A stretch of 59,601 bases of DNA from positions 1 to 59,601 of the forward strand of contig JAKSTJ010000012.1 of NCBI GenBank assembly GCA_024402635.1, in the 5' to 3' direction. The stretch comes from Treponema sp. GTDB lineage: Bacteria > Spirochaetota > Spirochaetia > Treponematales > Treponemataceae. The notes beneath the pieces are model-generated. The model saw nothing but the letters and a program-made list of their open reading frames with translations, had not been told where the DNA came from and ran no database searches. A program made the translations under genes and the position numbers. Below, one piece after another: positions 24,613 through 33,970 of this stretch (its first letter is position 1; each line of letters opens with the position of its first letter).

Positions 24613-25401
24613 ATGGAAAATAAAAAAGTTGTTAAAAAGAATCAGAAAAAATCTGATCAGGAAAATCTGCTGCAGGCTTCTTTTGATTACAATGGTAAAT
24701 CTCTGGATGAATTAAAACTTATTAGAAAAATTGAACAGGAAAAAAATCGGCGGGAACAAAATCCTGTAGACAGTTTTATGATTAAACTTATTATTGTCCT
24801 GATTCTTGTTTGTATTCTGGTAACTATAATTGTAAGTTCAGTTCTAATCAGTAAAAATCATAATCAGAAAAATTCCAATTCTGTAGAAATGCGGGTTGAA
24901 TCTACATTAACTTCCTGTCAGGAACTTGTAAGTTACAAATACAGATATCAGCAGATGGATTTTATAAAACATAGTGCCAGTTCTTCCTGGACAAGTTATG
25001 TTTTATTAAAATATTCAGGAATTCTTCGAGCAGGAATTAAAGATTTGAATCAGTGTACTTTTGAAATGTCTGATGATAAAAAGAATCTTAAAATATTTAC
25101 ACCTGAACTAGAAATCCTTGGAAACGAAATTTCTTCGTATGAAGTTTTAGATGAATATCAAAGATGGTTCAGTGCTTTAACGGTTAAAGAAACAATGGAA
25201 GAACTGGACAGAAAAAAACTTCAGCTGGAAAAAGAAGCTGTTCAAAATGGTTTATTAAAGGAAGCTGCCGATCATGCAAAATTGACTCTGGAAAAAATGT
25301 TTCTTGCTGCCGGTTTTGAAAGAGTTCAGGTTGTTTATCCTCCGATAGATATTTCGCCATATATAAACAAAACTGATGAAGAAAATATATCCGCTGAATA
25401 A
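24613..25401 (+). CDS. DUF4230 domain membrane-anchored protein
   Basis: A 262-aa protein with a basic, Lys-rich cytoplasmic N-terminus, one membrane helix at about residues 57-78 (IKLIIVLILVCILVTIIVSSV) and an extracytoplasmic DUF4230 domain (RVESTLTSCQELVSYKYRYQ, RAGIKDLNQCTFEMSDDKKN, and a helical C-terminus with TLEKMFLAAGFERVQVVYPP). The family function is unknown. It is divergent from hflK across 133 bp and transcribed alone or with leuB, which begins 69 bp later behind its own probable promoter. Confidence 0.8.
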   Translation: MENKKVVKKNQKKSDQENLLQASFDYNGKSLDELKLIRKIEQEKNRREQNPVDSFMIKLIIVLILVCILVTIIVSSVLISKNHNQKNSNSVEMRVESTLTSCQELVSYKYRYQQMDFIKHSASSSWTSYVLLKYSGILRAGIKDLNQCTFEMSDDKKNLKIFTPELEILGNEISSYEVLDEYQRWFSALTVKETMEELDRKKLQLEKEAVQNGLLKEAADHAKLTLEKMFLAAGFERVQVVYPPIDISPYINKTDEENISAE

Positions 25402-25470
25402 TTAATTGAAAAAAACTTAAAAAAAGTATATAACAACAAAGGTATATAATAGTATAAAGAGGTTATCGTA

Positions 25471-26556
25471 ATGGAAAAAACTATTGCTCTTATTCCTGGT
25501 GATGGAATCGGTCCTGATGTAATTGCAGAAGCTGTAAAAGTTTTAAATGCAGTTGCAAATAAATATGGACATAAATGGATTTATAAAGACGTAATCGCAG
25601 GTGGTAAAGCTATTGATATGTTTAAGCACCCTTTACCAAAAGAACAGCTTGATATTTGTCTTCATGCAGACTCTGTTTTACTTGGAGCTGTTGGTGGTCC
25701 AAAATGGGATAACGTTGATCCTTCAATTAGACCTGAAAAAGGTTTGCTCGCTCTTCGTGGTGGAATGAAAGTATTTGCTAATCTTCGTCCTGCTGTAATT
25801 TTCCCTCAGTTAAAAGCAGCTTGTCCTCTTAAAGATGAAATTATTGGTCAGGGTCTTGATATTTTGATCGTTCGTGAATTAACTGGCGGTATTTATTTTG
25901 GCGATAGAGGTTTCTCTCAGGATGGAAATTCTGCATGGGATACTGAAAAATATTCTCGTGAAGAAATTGAACGTATTGTAAGAATGGCTTTTGAAGCTGC
26001 AAAAAATCGTCAGAAAAAAGTAACAGTTGTAGATAAAGCTAACATTTTGAATACAAGCCGTTTATGGCGTAAAGTTGCTGAAGAAATTCATACAGAATAT
26101 CCTGATATTGAATTAAACTTCCTTTATGTAGATAACGCTGCAATGCAGTTGGTTCGTAATCCTCGTCAGTTTGATGTTATTGCTACTTCAAATATGTTTG
26201 GTGATATTCTTTCTGATGAAGCTTCTCAGATTACAGGTTCAATTGGTATGCTTGCGTCTGCATCTTTAGGTAATGGAAAAGGACCTGGACTTTATGAACC
26301 AATTCACGGTTCTGCTCCTGATATTGCAGGTAAAAATCTTGCAAATCCATTGGCAACAATTCTTTCTGCTGCAATGCTTTTACGTTATGATTTCAAACTT
26401 GAAACAGAAGCTAAAGCAATTGAAGCTGCAGTTCAGACTGTTCTTAACGAAGGCTGGAGAACAGGTGATATTGCCGGTGATGTTGAAGCTGTAAAAGCAG
26501 CAGGAAAACTGGTTGGTACAAAAGAAATGGGTCAGCTTGTTGCAGATAAAATTTAA
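25471..26556 (+). CDS. leuB: 3-isopropylmalate dehydrogenase LeuB
   Basis: A 361-aa enzyme with the beta-decarboxylating dehydrogenase signatures: [13 protein letters not shown] at the N-terminus, [24 protein letters not shown] around residues 140-152, and the metal/substrate loop [20 protein letters not shown] near 246-265. It oxidises and decarboxylates 3-isopropylmalate to 2-oxoisocaproate in leucine synthesis with NAD+. leuA and leuCD are not in the window. A TATAAT at 25445-25450 and an AGAGG ribosome site precede the ATG. No transcription attenuator or T-box is visible. Confidence 0.96.
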   Translation: MEKTIALIPGDGIGPDVIAEAVKVLNAVANKYGHKWIYKDVIAGGKAIDMFKHPLPKEQLDICLHADSVLLGAVGGPKWDNVDPSIRPEKGLLALRGGMKVFANLRPAVIFPQLKAACPLKDEIIGQGLDILIVRELTGGIYFGDRGFSQDGNSAWDTEKYSREEIERIVRMAFEAAKNRQKKVTVVDKANILNTSRLWRKVAEEIHTEYPDIELNFLYVDNAAMQLVRNPRQFDVIATSNMFGDILSDEASQITGSIGMLASASLGNGKGPGLYEPIHGSAPDIAGKNLANPLATILSAAMLLRYDFKLETEAKAIEAAVQTVLNEGWRTGDIAGDVEAVKAAGKLVGTKEMGQLVADKI

Positions 26557-26650
26557 TTTATAAATACTTTTAAAATTAACTATTCATCTGATATAATTGG
26601 GAAGAAGTATGTAAAATGCTTTTTCCCTTTTTTATTTAGTGGAGGAATTT

Positions 26651-27904
26651 ATGAAAAAATTTATTTTTATAATGACAGGTCTTCTTTTGGTTTTTAGTTT
26701 ATTTTCATGCAGTTCAAAGAAAACTGTAAAAACCAAGAAACCTTTCTCGTATGATAATGATTTTACACTGGAAGTAATTGTACCTGACACTTCAAGTAAC
26801 ATAAAAACAAAAGCAGAAAAAATTAATAAAAAACTTACTGCAGTTGAACTTACTAAATTAATGGGAAACGGAATTAATCTTGGAAACACAATGGAAGCAT
26901 ATAGAGGATGGTTTCATAGTACTAAATTAAATGCTGAATCTTATGAAAGAGCCTGGGGACAGCCAGAAACTACAGCCGAAATATTTGTTGCATACAAAGA
27001 AGCTGGTTTTGATACTGTAAGAATTCCTGTTGCCTGGACTAATATGATGGATTATGAAAACGGCGATTATGTAATCAGTTATGAATATCTTGATAGAGTA
27101 GAAACTGTTGTTAATTATGCTCTTGATGCAGATTTATACGTAATTATAAATGATCACTGGGATGGACAATGGTGGGGAATGTTTGGTTCTGAAAATATGG
27201 AAACCCGTCATAATGCAGTTATGCTTTACAAATCAATGTGGACTCAGATTGCAACAAGATTTAAGAATTATTCAGACAAATTGATTTTCGAAGGTGCCAA
27301 TGAAGAACTGGGAAATCGTCTTAATGATGATACAGTTTTTTCTGCCGGTGCAAAAGGTGTACTTACAGAAACCCATCTTTTTCAGGCTGTAAATGAAATT
27401 AATCAGTGTTTTGTTGATGTTGTAAGAAGTACTGGAGGAAACAATTATTATCGTTTTCTTTTGATTCCTGGATTTGATACAGATATTCGTCAAACTGTTG
27501 ATGTTCGTTTCGAAATGCCAGAAGATTCAGCAAAAAACAAACTTCTTGTTTCAGTTCATTATTATACTCCTTCAACTTTCTGTATTCTTAATCAGGATGC
27601 AGACTGGGGAAAGAATAAAGAAGATTGGGGCACTCAAGATGATTATGGCGTAATGAACAGAAATCTTGCTCAAATGCAGAAATTTGTTGAACAGGGATAT
27701 GGAGTTGTTATTGGTGAATACGGGGTTTCTATGAAAAAAGACGGGGACAAAAAAGATGGAACCGAAAAATGGATGAGAAATCTTGTAGAAAAATCAGAAG
27801 AATATAATTACTGTCCAATTCTCTGGGATTGCAACAGTTTCTTTAAAAAGACTGGAACATTAGGTTTTCAAGATCCTGAACTGGCCGCAATTTACAAAAA
27901 ATAA
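26651..27904 (+). CDS. GH5-family glycoside hydrolase lipoprotein
   Basis: A 417-aa protein with a lipoprotein signal (MKKFIFIMTGLLLVFSLFSC, lipobox SLFSC), then a GH5 endoglucanase-type barrel: MGNGINLGNTMEA, GFDTVRIPVAW, INDHWDGQWWGMFG, FEGANEELGNRL with the Asn-Glu acid/base, and VVIGEYGVSM with the Glu nucleophile. It probably cleaves beta-1,4-glucans or related plant polysaccharides at the cell surface, in keeping with a gut or rumen life style. The ATG at 26651 is chosen because GGAGG lies 5 bases before it; an upstream GTG overlaps that site. It is transcribed alone between leuB and the LRR gene. Confidence 0.9.
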   Translation: MKKFIFIMTGLLLVFSLFSCSSKKTVKTKKPFSYDNDFTLEVIVPDTSSNIKTKAEKINKKLTAVELTKLMGNGINLGNTMEAYRGWFHSTKLNAESYERAWGQPETTAEIFVAYKEAGFDTVRIPVAWTNMMDYENGDYVISYEYLDRVETVVNYALDADLYVIINDHWDGQWWGMFGSENMETRHNAVMLYKSMWTQIATRFKNYSDKLIFEGANEELGNRLNDDTVFSAGAKGVLTETHLFQAVNEINQCFVDVVRSTGGNNYYRFLLIPGFDTDIRQTVDVRFEMPEDSAKNKLLVSVHYYTPSTFCILNQDADWGKNKEDWGTQDDYGVMNRNLAQMQKFVEQGYGVVIGEYGVSMKKDGDKKDGTEKWMRNLVEKSEEYNYCPILWDCNSFFKKTGTLGFQDPELAAIYKK

Positions 27905-27919
27905 TATTATATTTTTCAA

Positions 27920-27948
27920 TTGAGATATTGAGATTTTTAGAATATAAT
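27920..27948 (+). promoter_or_regulatory. Leaderless promoter of the LRR gene
   Basis: TTGAGA (27920-27925), an exact 17-bp spacer and a perfect TATAAT (27943-27948), then seven bases to the ATG at 27956. With no Shine-Dalgarno sequence, the transcript most likely begins at the start codon. Confidence 0.7.
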
Positions 27949-27955
27949 ATTAAGC

Positions 27956-29653
27956 ATGGATTTTGGTACCTCTTCAAATAATAAAAAAAATGGTCTTATA
28001 TATAAAGATGATTTTAAAACAATCATTGGAGTAGATGAAGCTTCCGGTCTTTTTACTGGGCGAGTTCCATTTGGTGCTCATGCAATAACATCGGAAGTTT
28101 TTTCAAACTCTCCATATGAATCTATATCTTTGCCTGATTCTCTGGAAGTTTTAGGTGAATGTCTTTTTGAAAATTCTCCTAATCTTCAGAAAGTAAAATT
28201 ACCTTATGATATAAAATCCCTTCCTGCTTATCTTTTTTCAGGATGTACAGCTTTATCATTAGTAACAATGCCTGCTCAGCTTTCAGAATATCCTGAAGGT
28301 CTTTTCTATAATTGTACCTCTTTAAAAGAAATTGTTTTACGTCCTGGTATTTCAACTATTCCTGAAAATTGTTTTGCAGGCTGTAGCGCATTAATGTCTG
28401 TTGTAATTCCAGATTATATTAAAAATATAGGAAAGAATGCTTTTGCAGGTTGTACATCTCTTTCAACTGTAATAATTCCTTCATCAATTATGGATATTTC
28501 CCCTGATGCTTTTGAAAATTGTCCAAATATTACAAGCGTAAGACTTTTAGGTGAAAGTGCAATTTATTTTATTGACCCAAAAGATAATTGTTTATACGAA
28601 CGAACAGCAAATGGGGATGAATTGATTATAAAAGTTGCACAGGTTCAAAAGCAGGAAGTTTCTTTCTTTGAAGAAAATGAAGAAGCTCTCCCAGAAGAAA
28701 CTTTCTTTGAAAATGAAGAAGTATCTGAAATTGATGAAACTTTCAGTTCTGAAGTACAGGCTGATTCTGAAGAAATGTCAGCTGTTTTAGGTTCAGAACC
28801 AATTATGGAACCTGCTGCAGATATGATTCAAGAAAATAATGATGAAATACAAATGTCTCAAGAGGAGGAGCAGTCTATTATGAGCGATAGTTTTATTCCT
28901 GAAGCACAAACTGAAAATTCTATGGATACTGTAATTGAAAACAATGTAGACAGCATGCTGGCAGATATTATGAATGATGAACGTTCAAGAACAGAAAATG
29001 TTTCTACTTCAGTTGCTGTTGATGAAAAAGAAACTCAAATTTTGACAGAAATGATGGATGTAATGAACGAAAAATCTGAATCAGAAAATACAGGTAGAGT
29101 TACAGAAGATGAACTTGCCAGATTATTTTCTAAAAACGAAAGTACAGAACCTGCTGGAGAAGATGCTGTTCAGGTTCAGAAATCTGCAGATGAAGTTGAT
29201 AGTAAAACACAGATTCTTCTTTCTTCTGTTGCATTCAGTAATGTAATTGAATGTAATCCAGAAGGTGAACTTCCTTCAGATCCAGAACTTTTTGTAATTG
29301 CAGAAAAAACTGTTACAGGTGCAGATGGTTCAGCAGCTTTCTCTTCAAAGCTTGTTAAAACTGCCAGAACATTTGCTCATATTCAGGATTTCAAACGAAT
29401 TATTCTCTTAAATGGACTTCCTGTTGAAAATGATGAATTTATGCAGTTCTATCATCACTTTATTGCACAAAAACATGTTGTATTTGCCTGTGAAGCTTCA
29501 AGTCCTGCAAAACTTTCTGAATATGGTAAAACAGTTTGCGAAGAATCAAGAATCAGTCTTGATCGTGATGATTTAATCAGTCAGCGTAAGAAAATCAGTA
29601 TAAAAAACAATACTTTAATAAAACTTGTTATTCAGGATAAATACGAAGAATAA
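27956..29653 (+). CDS. Cytoplasmic BspA-type leucine-rich repeat protein
   Basis: A 565-aa protein. Residues about 35-205 hold five to six LRR_5 (BspA-like) repeats with the pattern FAGCTSLSTVIIPSSI.DI. Residues about 215-425 are acidic and low-complexity. The C-terminal about 135 residues form a compact alpha/beta domain (PELFVIAEKTV, FAHIQDFKRIILLNGLPVE, KHVVFACEASS) that I do not recognise. LRR_5 proteins are normally exported, but this one has no signal peptide or membrane helix, so it appears cytoplasmic. ilvD starts 18 bp downstream behind a GAGG site and may be co-transcribed. The role is unknown; protein interaction is likely. Confidence 0.75.
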   Translation: MDFGTSSNNKKNGLIYKDDFKTIIGVDEASGLFTGRVPFGAHAITSEVFSNSPYESISLPDSLEVLGECLFENSPNLQKVKLPYDIKSLPAYLFSGCTALSLVTMPAQLSEYPEGLFYNCTSLKEIVLRPGISTIPENCFAGCSALMSVVIPDYIKNIGKNAFAGCTSLSTVIIPSSIMDISPDAFENCPNITSVRLLGESAIYFIDPKDNCLYERTANGDELIIKVAQVQKQEVSFFEENEEALPEETFFENEEVSEIDETFSSEVQADSEEMSAVLGSEPIMEPAADMIQENNDEIQMSQEEEQSIMSDSFIPEAQTENSMDTVIENNVDSMLADIMNDERSRTENVSTSVAVDEKETQILTEMMDVMNEKSESENTGRVTEDELARLFSKNESTEPAGEDAVQVQKSADEVDSKTQILLSSVAFSNVIECNPEGELPSDPELFVIAEKTVTGADGSAAFSSKLVKTARTFAHIQDFKRIILLNGLPVENDEFMQFYHHFIAQKHVVFACEASSPAKLSEYGKTVCEESRISLDRDDLISQRKKISIKNNTLIKLVIQDKYEE

Positions 29654-29671
29654 AAAAGAGGTTAAATAAAA

Positions 29672-31357
29672 ATGAAAAGCGATAACGCAAAAAAAGGTGT
29701 AGAAAGAGCACCTCACAGATCATTATATTATGCATCTGGTTATACAGATGAAGAATTAGCACAGCCAATGGTTGGTATTATTTGTGCAAAAAATGAACTT
29801 ATTCCAGGTCATATTGAACTTGATCGTATTTCAGAAGCTGTAAAAGCTGGTGTTAGAATGGCAGGTGGTACTCCTGTAGAATTCCCTGCAATTGGTGTTT
29901 GTGATGGTATTGCAATGGGACACGAAGGAATGAAATATTCTTTAGTAACTCGTGAACTTATTGCAGATTCAATTGAATGTGTTACAAAAGCTCATCAGTT
30001 TGATGCTTTAGTTATGATTCCAAACTGTGACAAAATTGTTCCTGGAATGTTAATGGCTGCTGCACGTCTTGATCTTCCAACTGTATTTGTTTCTGGCGGA
30101 CCAATGATGCCAGGTCATTTACCAGGTAACGATCCATCTAATCCATATTCTGGAAGAAATCTTTCATTAACAGATATGTTTGAAGCAGTTGGTGGTCTTG
30201 CTGTTGGTAAAATCAACGAAGAACAGCTTAAAGAAATGGAACATAAAGCTTGTCCTGGTTGCGGGGCTTGTTCTGGAATGTTTACTGCAAACTCAATGAA
30301 CTGTTTAACAGAAGTTTTAGGTCTTGGTTTACCAGGAAACGGAACAATTCCAGCTGTAACAGGAGAAAGAATTGCTCTTGCTAAACATGCAGGTATGGCT
30401 GTAATGAATCTTTATAAAAAAGGAATTACTGCCCGCCAGATGATGACTGCAGAAAACTTTAGAAACGGTCTTGCAGCTGATATGGCTCTTGGTTGTTCAT
30501 CAAATACAATGCTTCATCTTCCTGCAATTGCTCACGAAGCTGGTCTTACAATTGATTTACATGAAGTAAATGATATTTCAAATAGAACTCCAAATCTTTG
30601 TCATCTTGCACCTGCTGGTCATACATTTATGTGTGAACTTGATGATGCTGGTGGTGTTCAGGCTGTTCTTGCTGAACTTGCAAAGAAAAATCTTATTAAT
30701 ACAAATCTTATTACTGCAACAGGTAAAACAATTGCAGAAAATCTTAAAGGTGTAAAAAATAGAAATCCAGAAGTTCTTCGTCCAATTGAAAATCCTTTCA
30801 GTGAAAACGGTGGACTTGCAATACTTTTTGGAAATCTTGCACCAAATGGAACTGTTGTAAAACGTTCTGCCTGTGCAAAAGAATTACTGCATCATACAGG
30901 TCCAGCCAGAGTATTTAATGATGAAAGTGAAGCAATGGCTGCTGTTCAAAAACGTCAGATTAATGCCGGTGATGTTGTAGTTATTCGTTATGAAGGTCCA
31001 AAAGGTGGTCCTGGAATGAGAGAAATGCTTGCTGTTACTGCCGCTCTTGCTGGTCAGGGATTGGATAAAGATGTTGCTCTTATTACAGACGGACGTTTCT
31101 CTGGTGCAACTCGTGGTGCTTCTTTAGGTCATTGTTCTCCAGAAGCAGCTGATGGTGGTCCAATTGCTTTAGTTCAGGAAGGCGATTTAATCGAACTTGA
31201 TATTAATAATTATAAAATTGATCTTAAAGTAAGTGATGAAGAACTTGCTGCAAGAAAAGCAAAATGGGTTTGCCCAGAACCAAAAGTAAAAACTGGTTAT
31301 CTTGCTCGTTATGCAAAACTTGTTTCTTCCGCAGATAAAGGTGCAATTTTACAATAG
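29672..31357 (+). CDS. ilvD: Dihydroxy-acid dehydratase IlvD
   Basis: A 561-aa iron-sulphur enzyme with the IlvD/EDD signatures: [36 protein letters not shown] around residue 117, [20 protein letters not shown] near 193-210, [18 protein letters not shown] and [20 protein letters not shown]. The conserved cysteines bind the cluster. It dehydrates dihydroxy acids to 2-oxoacids in valine, isoleucine and leucine synthesis. The length is normal. The last 25 bases of the gene plus 16 bases beyond the stop occur again 76 bp downstream, with one synonymous difference. Confidence 0.97.
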   Translation: MKSDNAKKGVERAPHRSLYYASGYTDEELAQPMVGIICAKNELIPGHIELDRISEAVKAGVRMAGGTPVEFPAIGVCDGIAMGHEGMKYSLVTRELIADSIECVTKAHQFDALVMIPNCDKIVPGMLMAAARLDLPTVFVSGGPMMPGHLPGNDPSNPYSGRNLSLTDMFEAVGGLAVGKINEEQLKEMEHKACPGCGACSGMFTANSMNCLTEVLGLGLPGNGTIPAVTGERIALAKHAGMAVMNLYKKGITARQMMTAENFRNGLAADMALGCSSNTMLHLPAIAHEAGLTIDLHEVNDISNRTPNLCHLAPAGHTFMCELDDAGGVQAVLAELAKKNLINTNLITATGKTIAENLKGVKNRNPEVLRPIENPFSENGGLAILFGNLAPNGTVVKRSACAKELLHHTGPARVFNDESEAMAAVQKRQINAGDVVVIRYEGPKGGPGMREMLAVTAALAGQGLDKDVALITDGRFSGATRGASLGHCSPEAADGGPIALVQEGDLIELDINNYKIDLKVSDEELAARKAKWVCPEPKVKTGYLARYAKLVSSADKGAILQ

Positions 31358-31363
31358 ATACTT

Positions 31364-31407
31364 GCAAGTTTGCATAGCAAACTTGGTAAGCAACCGCAGG
31401 TTGCGAC
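31364..31407 (+). repeat. Two-hairpin repeat, family A copy 3
   Basis: Hairpin 1 is GCAAGTTTGC (31364-31373) with GCAAACTTG (31377-31385) around ATA. After GTAA comes hairpin 2, GCAACC-GCA-GGTTGC (31390-31404), then GAC. Compared with the copy at 1949, the second stem pair changes from G-C to A-T on both arms, which supports a selected structure. It separates two copies of the ilvD 3' end. Confidence 0.75.
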
Positions 31408-31408
31408 C

Positions 31409-31449
31409 AGATAAAGGAGCAATTTTACAATAGATACTTGCAAGTTTGC
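31409..31449 (+). pseudogene. Duplicated 3' end of ilvD
   Basis: The 41 bases equal 31333-31373 except for GGT to GGA in a Gly codon. They include the codons for DKGAILQ, the TAG stop and ATACTTGCAAGTTTGC after it. There is no start codon. The copy ends where hairpin 1 of the preceding element would begin its loop. Confidence 0.85.
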
Positions 31450-31474
31450 TATTTCCCATTATATGTAAATAAAG

Positions 31475-31512
31475 AAAGCCTGTTTCTTTTTTTTAGAGAC
31501 AGGCTTTTTTTA
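31475..31512 (+). terminator. Intrinsic terminator after ilvD
   Basis: AAAGCCTGTTTC (31475-31486) pairs with GAGACAGGCTTT (31496-31507), one GU pair, followed by a T-run. It lies after the duplicated 3' end and before the convergent META-domain gene. Confidence 0.8.
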
Positions 31513-31544
31513 TAATTTCTGTTATGATTTTTTTGAAAATATTG

Positions 31545-31958
31545 TTAATTCTTAATTAACTTAAGTTTATTTCCTGTAACAGAGTTTTCTATAATGATAG
31601 TGTTTTCATCTTCCATTTTGCAGGAATCAGCTTTCATTAAACAGATAAGAAAATTATCTTCAAAAGTCTGTGCAACTGGTTCTCCCATCATTTTTGTACT
31701 GGCAAAATTATCCCAAGGTTTGAAAATATTTTTATTAACTGTAACAGTTCCTGATAAAGAATTTACTCCAGAATTTCCTCTGAAAGTAAAATCATATTTA
31801 TTTATTTGTTCAATGATTATTTCTGCTTTTGCACCTGTAATAAGGTTCCCGTCAATTATAATTTCAGAACATGTCCAGTTTCCAGTAATTTCTGGCTGAC
31901 CTGTACATCCTGTAAATAGAATTGCAGCTAATGTTGCGAATACAAAAGATTTCTTCAT
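31545..31958 (-). CDS. META-domain (HslJ-like) lipoprotein
   Basis: A 137-aa protein with a lipoprotein signal (MKKSFVFATLAAILFTGC, lipobox LFTGC) followed by a single META domain: ITGNWTCSEIIIDG, FRGNSGVNSLSGTVTV and ENTIIIENSVTGNKLKL. HslJ-type proteins sit in the outer membrane and are linked to heat shock and novobiocin resistance in E. coli; the mechanism is unclear. The ATG at 31958 has AAGGAGG 8 bases upstream. It is transcribed alone between ilvD and ilvB on the opposite strand. Confidence 0.85.
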   Translation of the reverse strand: MKKSFVFATLAAILFTGCTGQPEITGNWTCSEIIIDGNLITGAKAEIIIEQINKYDFTFRGNSGVNSLSGTVTVNKNIFKPWDNFASTKMMGEPVAQTFEDNFLICLMKADSCKMEDENTIIIENSVTGNKLKLIKN

Positions 31959-32100
31959 TAGTTTTTCCTCCTTATGGGTTAGTAATATAGAAACAACAAA
32001 TAATAAAAAAGATTACAGATAAAAATCAAAAAAATGAAACTAAAGGGATTAAAAGATATTAATAATATTAAATAAATTAAGTATTTATAAAGATTGTTTA

Positions 32101-32129
32101 TTGAAAAAAGCTGAAAATTCCTTTATCAT
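32101..32129 (+). promoter_or_regulatory. Promoter of ilvB
   Basis: TTGAAA (32101-32106), a 17-bp spacer and TATCAT (32124-32129). The 5' leader would be about 25 bases and contains AGGGTG as ribosome site. There is no room for a leader peptide or T-box, so amino-acid attenuation is unlikely. The rest of the 202-bp gap after the META gene is AT-rich with no other feature seen. Confidence 0.6.
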
Positions 32130-32160
32130 CAAAATAGATAAAATTTTTACAGGGTGAAAT

Positions 32161-33894
32161 ATGAAATTAAATGGCTCACAGATAGTAATTGAATGTTTAG
32201 TTGAACAGGGTGTAGACAGAGTTTTTGGTTATCCAGGTGGTGCAATTTTAAATATTTACGATGAATTATATAAAAACCAGGAAAGAATTACACATATTCT
32301 TACCGCTCACGAACAGGGTGCTTCTCATGCAGCTGATGGTTTTGCAAGAGCAACTGGAAAAGTTGGTGTTTGTATGGCAACTTCAGGTCCAGGAGCAACA
32401 AATCTTGTAACAGGACTTGCTACTGCATATATGGATTCTATTCCTGTAGTTGCAATTACTTGTAATGTTGGACGCTCTCTTCTTGGTAAAGATTCGTTCC
32501 AGGAAATCGATATCTGTGGCGTTACAAAACCTATCACCAAACATAATTTTATTGTTATGGATCCAAAAGATCTTGTTTCTACAATCAGACAAGCTTTTAT
32601 CATTGCTTCAACTGGTCGTCCAGGTCCTGTATTGATTGATATTCCAAAAGATATTACTGCAGCAGAAATTGATTACGAACCACTTACAGATGAAGAAAAA
32701 GCTAAACTTTTAAAGAAGGTTGAAAAAGAAGTTTATAAAAGAGAAATTAAAGTTTCTGAACCATCTGAAAAAGAATTAAAGAAAATCGCAGAAATTATTA
32801 ATAATGCAAAACAGCCTGTAATATATGCCGGTGGTGGTGTAAAAATTTCTGGAGCAGAAAAAGAACTTCTTTCATTTGCAGAAAAAGCTGAAATTCCCGT
32901 TTCTGAAAGTTTAATGGGTCGTGATGTTTTCCCTGCAACTCATCCTCTTTGTACATGGATGGTAGGGATGCATGGTACAAAAGCAAGTAATATGGCAATT
33001 ACAGAAAGTGATCTTGTTATTGCAATTGGTGCCCGTTTTAGTGACCGAGTTTATGGAGATGCTTCGAAATTTGCTCAATTAGCAAAGGTTGTTCATATTG
33101 ATATAGATCCATCTGAAATAAGCAAAAATATTAAAGCTGATGGAAATCTTATTGGTGATATAAAAGCTGTTTTGACAAAAATTTTACCTTTGATTGAAGA
33201 AAAGAAACGTGTTGAATGGCTGGAAAAAATCAATAACTGGAAAAAAGAATATCCTGCTTGTTATGATAAAAAACCTGTTAATTCAGTAAATCCTAAATTT
33301 ATTTGTGAGTGTGTAAATAAAATTGCAGGTGAAGATACATTTATTACAACAGAAGTTGGTCAGCATCAGATGTGGACTGCACAATTCTATCCATTTACAA
33401 AACCAAGAACTTTTGTAACTAGCGGTGGTCTTGGAACAATGGGATATGGAACTGGAGCTGCAATTGGTATTCAGGTAGCAAAACCAGAAGCAAGAGTTGT
33501 TCACATTGCCGGAGATGGATCTTTCCGTATGAATTGTAACGAACTTGCTACTATTACTCATTATAATCTTCCAATTGTAATTGTTGTAGAAAATAACAAT
33601 GCATTGGGAAACGTAAGAATGTGGCAAAGACTTTTCTATGGAAAACGATTCAGTCAGACAACATTAGATTTTGGACCAGATTGGGTAAAACTCGCTGCTG
33701 CATATGGAATTAAAGGTTATAAGGCAAAAAATGCAAAACAGTTTGAAAAGGCATTTGCATCGGCATTTAAATCAGGAAAACCAGCCATTGTAGAAGTTAC
33801 TGTAGATAAAGATGAAATGGTATTACCGATGGTGCCAGGTGGAAAACCAATCTACAATATGATAATGGAACTTTCCAAAGAGATGATGGATTAA
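32161..33894 (+). CDS. ilvB: Acetolactate synthase large subunit IlvB
   Basis: A 577-aa thiamine-diphosphate enzyme: VFGYPGGAILNIYDEL, the catalytic Glu in TAHEQGASHAADGFAR near residue 50, central FAD/CoA-like domain, and the ThDP motif GDGSFRMNCNELAT near 451 with NNNALGNVR. It condenses two pyruvates, or pyruvate and 2-oxobutyrate, at the first common step of branched-chain amino-acid synthesis. No ilvN regulatory subunit or ilvC follows, so the small subunit must be elsewhere or absent. The 3' end is repeated 140 bp downstream with only synonymous changes. Confidence 0.96.
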   Translation: MKLNGSQIVIECLVEQGVDRVFGYPGGAILNIYDELYKNQERITHILTAHEQGASHAADGFARATGKVGVCMATSGPGATNLVTGLATAYMDSIPVVAITCNVGRSLLGKDSFQEIDICGVTKPITKHNFIVMDPKDLVSTIRQAFIIASTGRPGPVLIDIPKDITAAEIDYEPLTDEEKAKLLKKVEKEVYKREIKVSEPSEKELKKIAEIINNAKQPVIYAGGGVKISGAEKELLSFAEKAEIPVSESLMGRDVFPATHPLCTWMVGMHGTKASNMAITESDLVIAIGARFSDRVYGDASKFAQLAKVVHIDIDPSEISKNIKADGNLIGDIKAVLTKILPLIEEKKRVEWLEKINNWKKEYPACYDKKPVNSVNPKFICECVNKIAGEDTFITTEVGQHQMWTAQFYPFTKPRTFVTSGGLGTMGYGTGAAIGIQVAKPEARVVHIAGDGSFRMNCNELATITHYNLPIVIVVENNNALGNVRMWQRLFYGKRFSQTTLDFGPDWVKLAAAYGIKGYKAKNAKQFEKAFASAFKSGKPAIVEVTVDKDEMVLPMVPGGKPIYNMIMELSKEMMD

Positions 33895-33902
33895 AAGGAT
33901 AA

Positions 33903-33964
33903 GCTAAAAATTGCAGTGCAATTTTCTTAACGCTTTTCGATAAATCACGAGGCATAAATGCCTC
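33903..33964 (+). repeat. Two-hairpin element between ilvB 3' ends
   Basis: Hairpin 1 is AAAATTGC (33907-33914) with GCAATTTT (33918-33925), framed by GCTAA and CTTAACGC. After a 15-base linker comes hairpin 2, GAGGCAT-AA-ATGCCTC (33949-33964). The hairpin 1 region matches the minus strand of the innermost hairpin at 1818-1858, including the unpaired TAA/CTTAAC sides. Its layout of two hairpins before a duplicated gene end parallels family A, but the sequence is different. Confidence 0.7.
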
Positions 33965-33970
33965 TTCTCA

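Noticed and set aside
31985..32160. T-box or leader-peptide attenuator upstream of ilvB
   Set aside because: The promoter found at 32101-32129 leaves a leader of only about 25 bases, too short for either.
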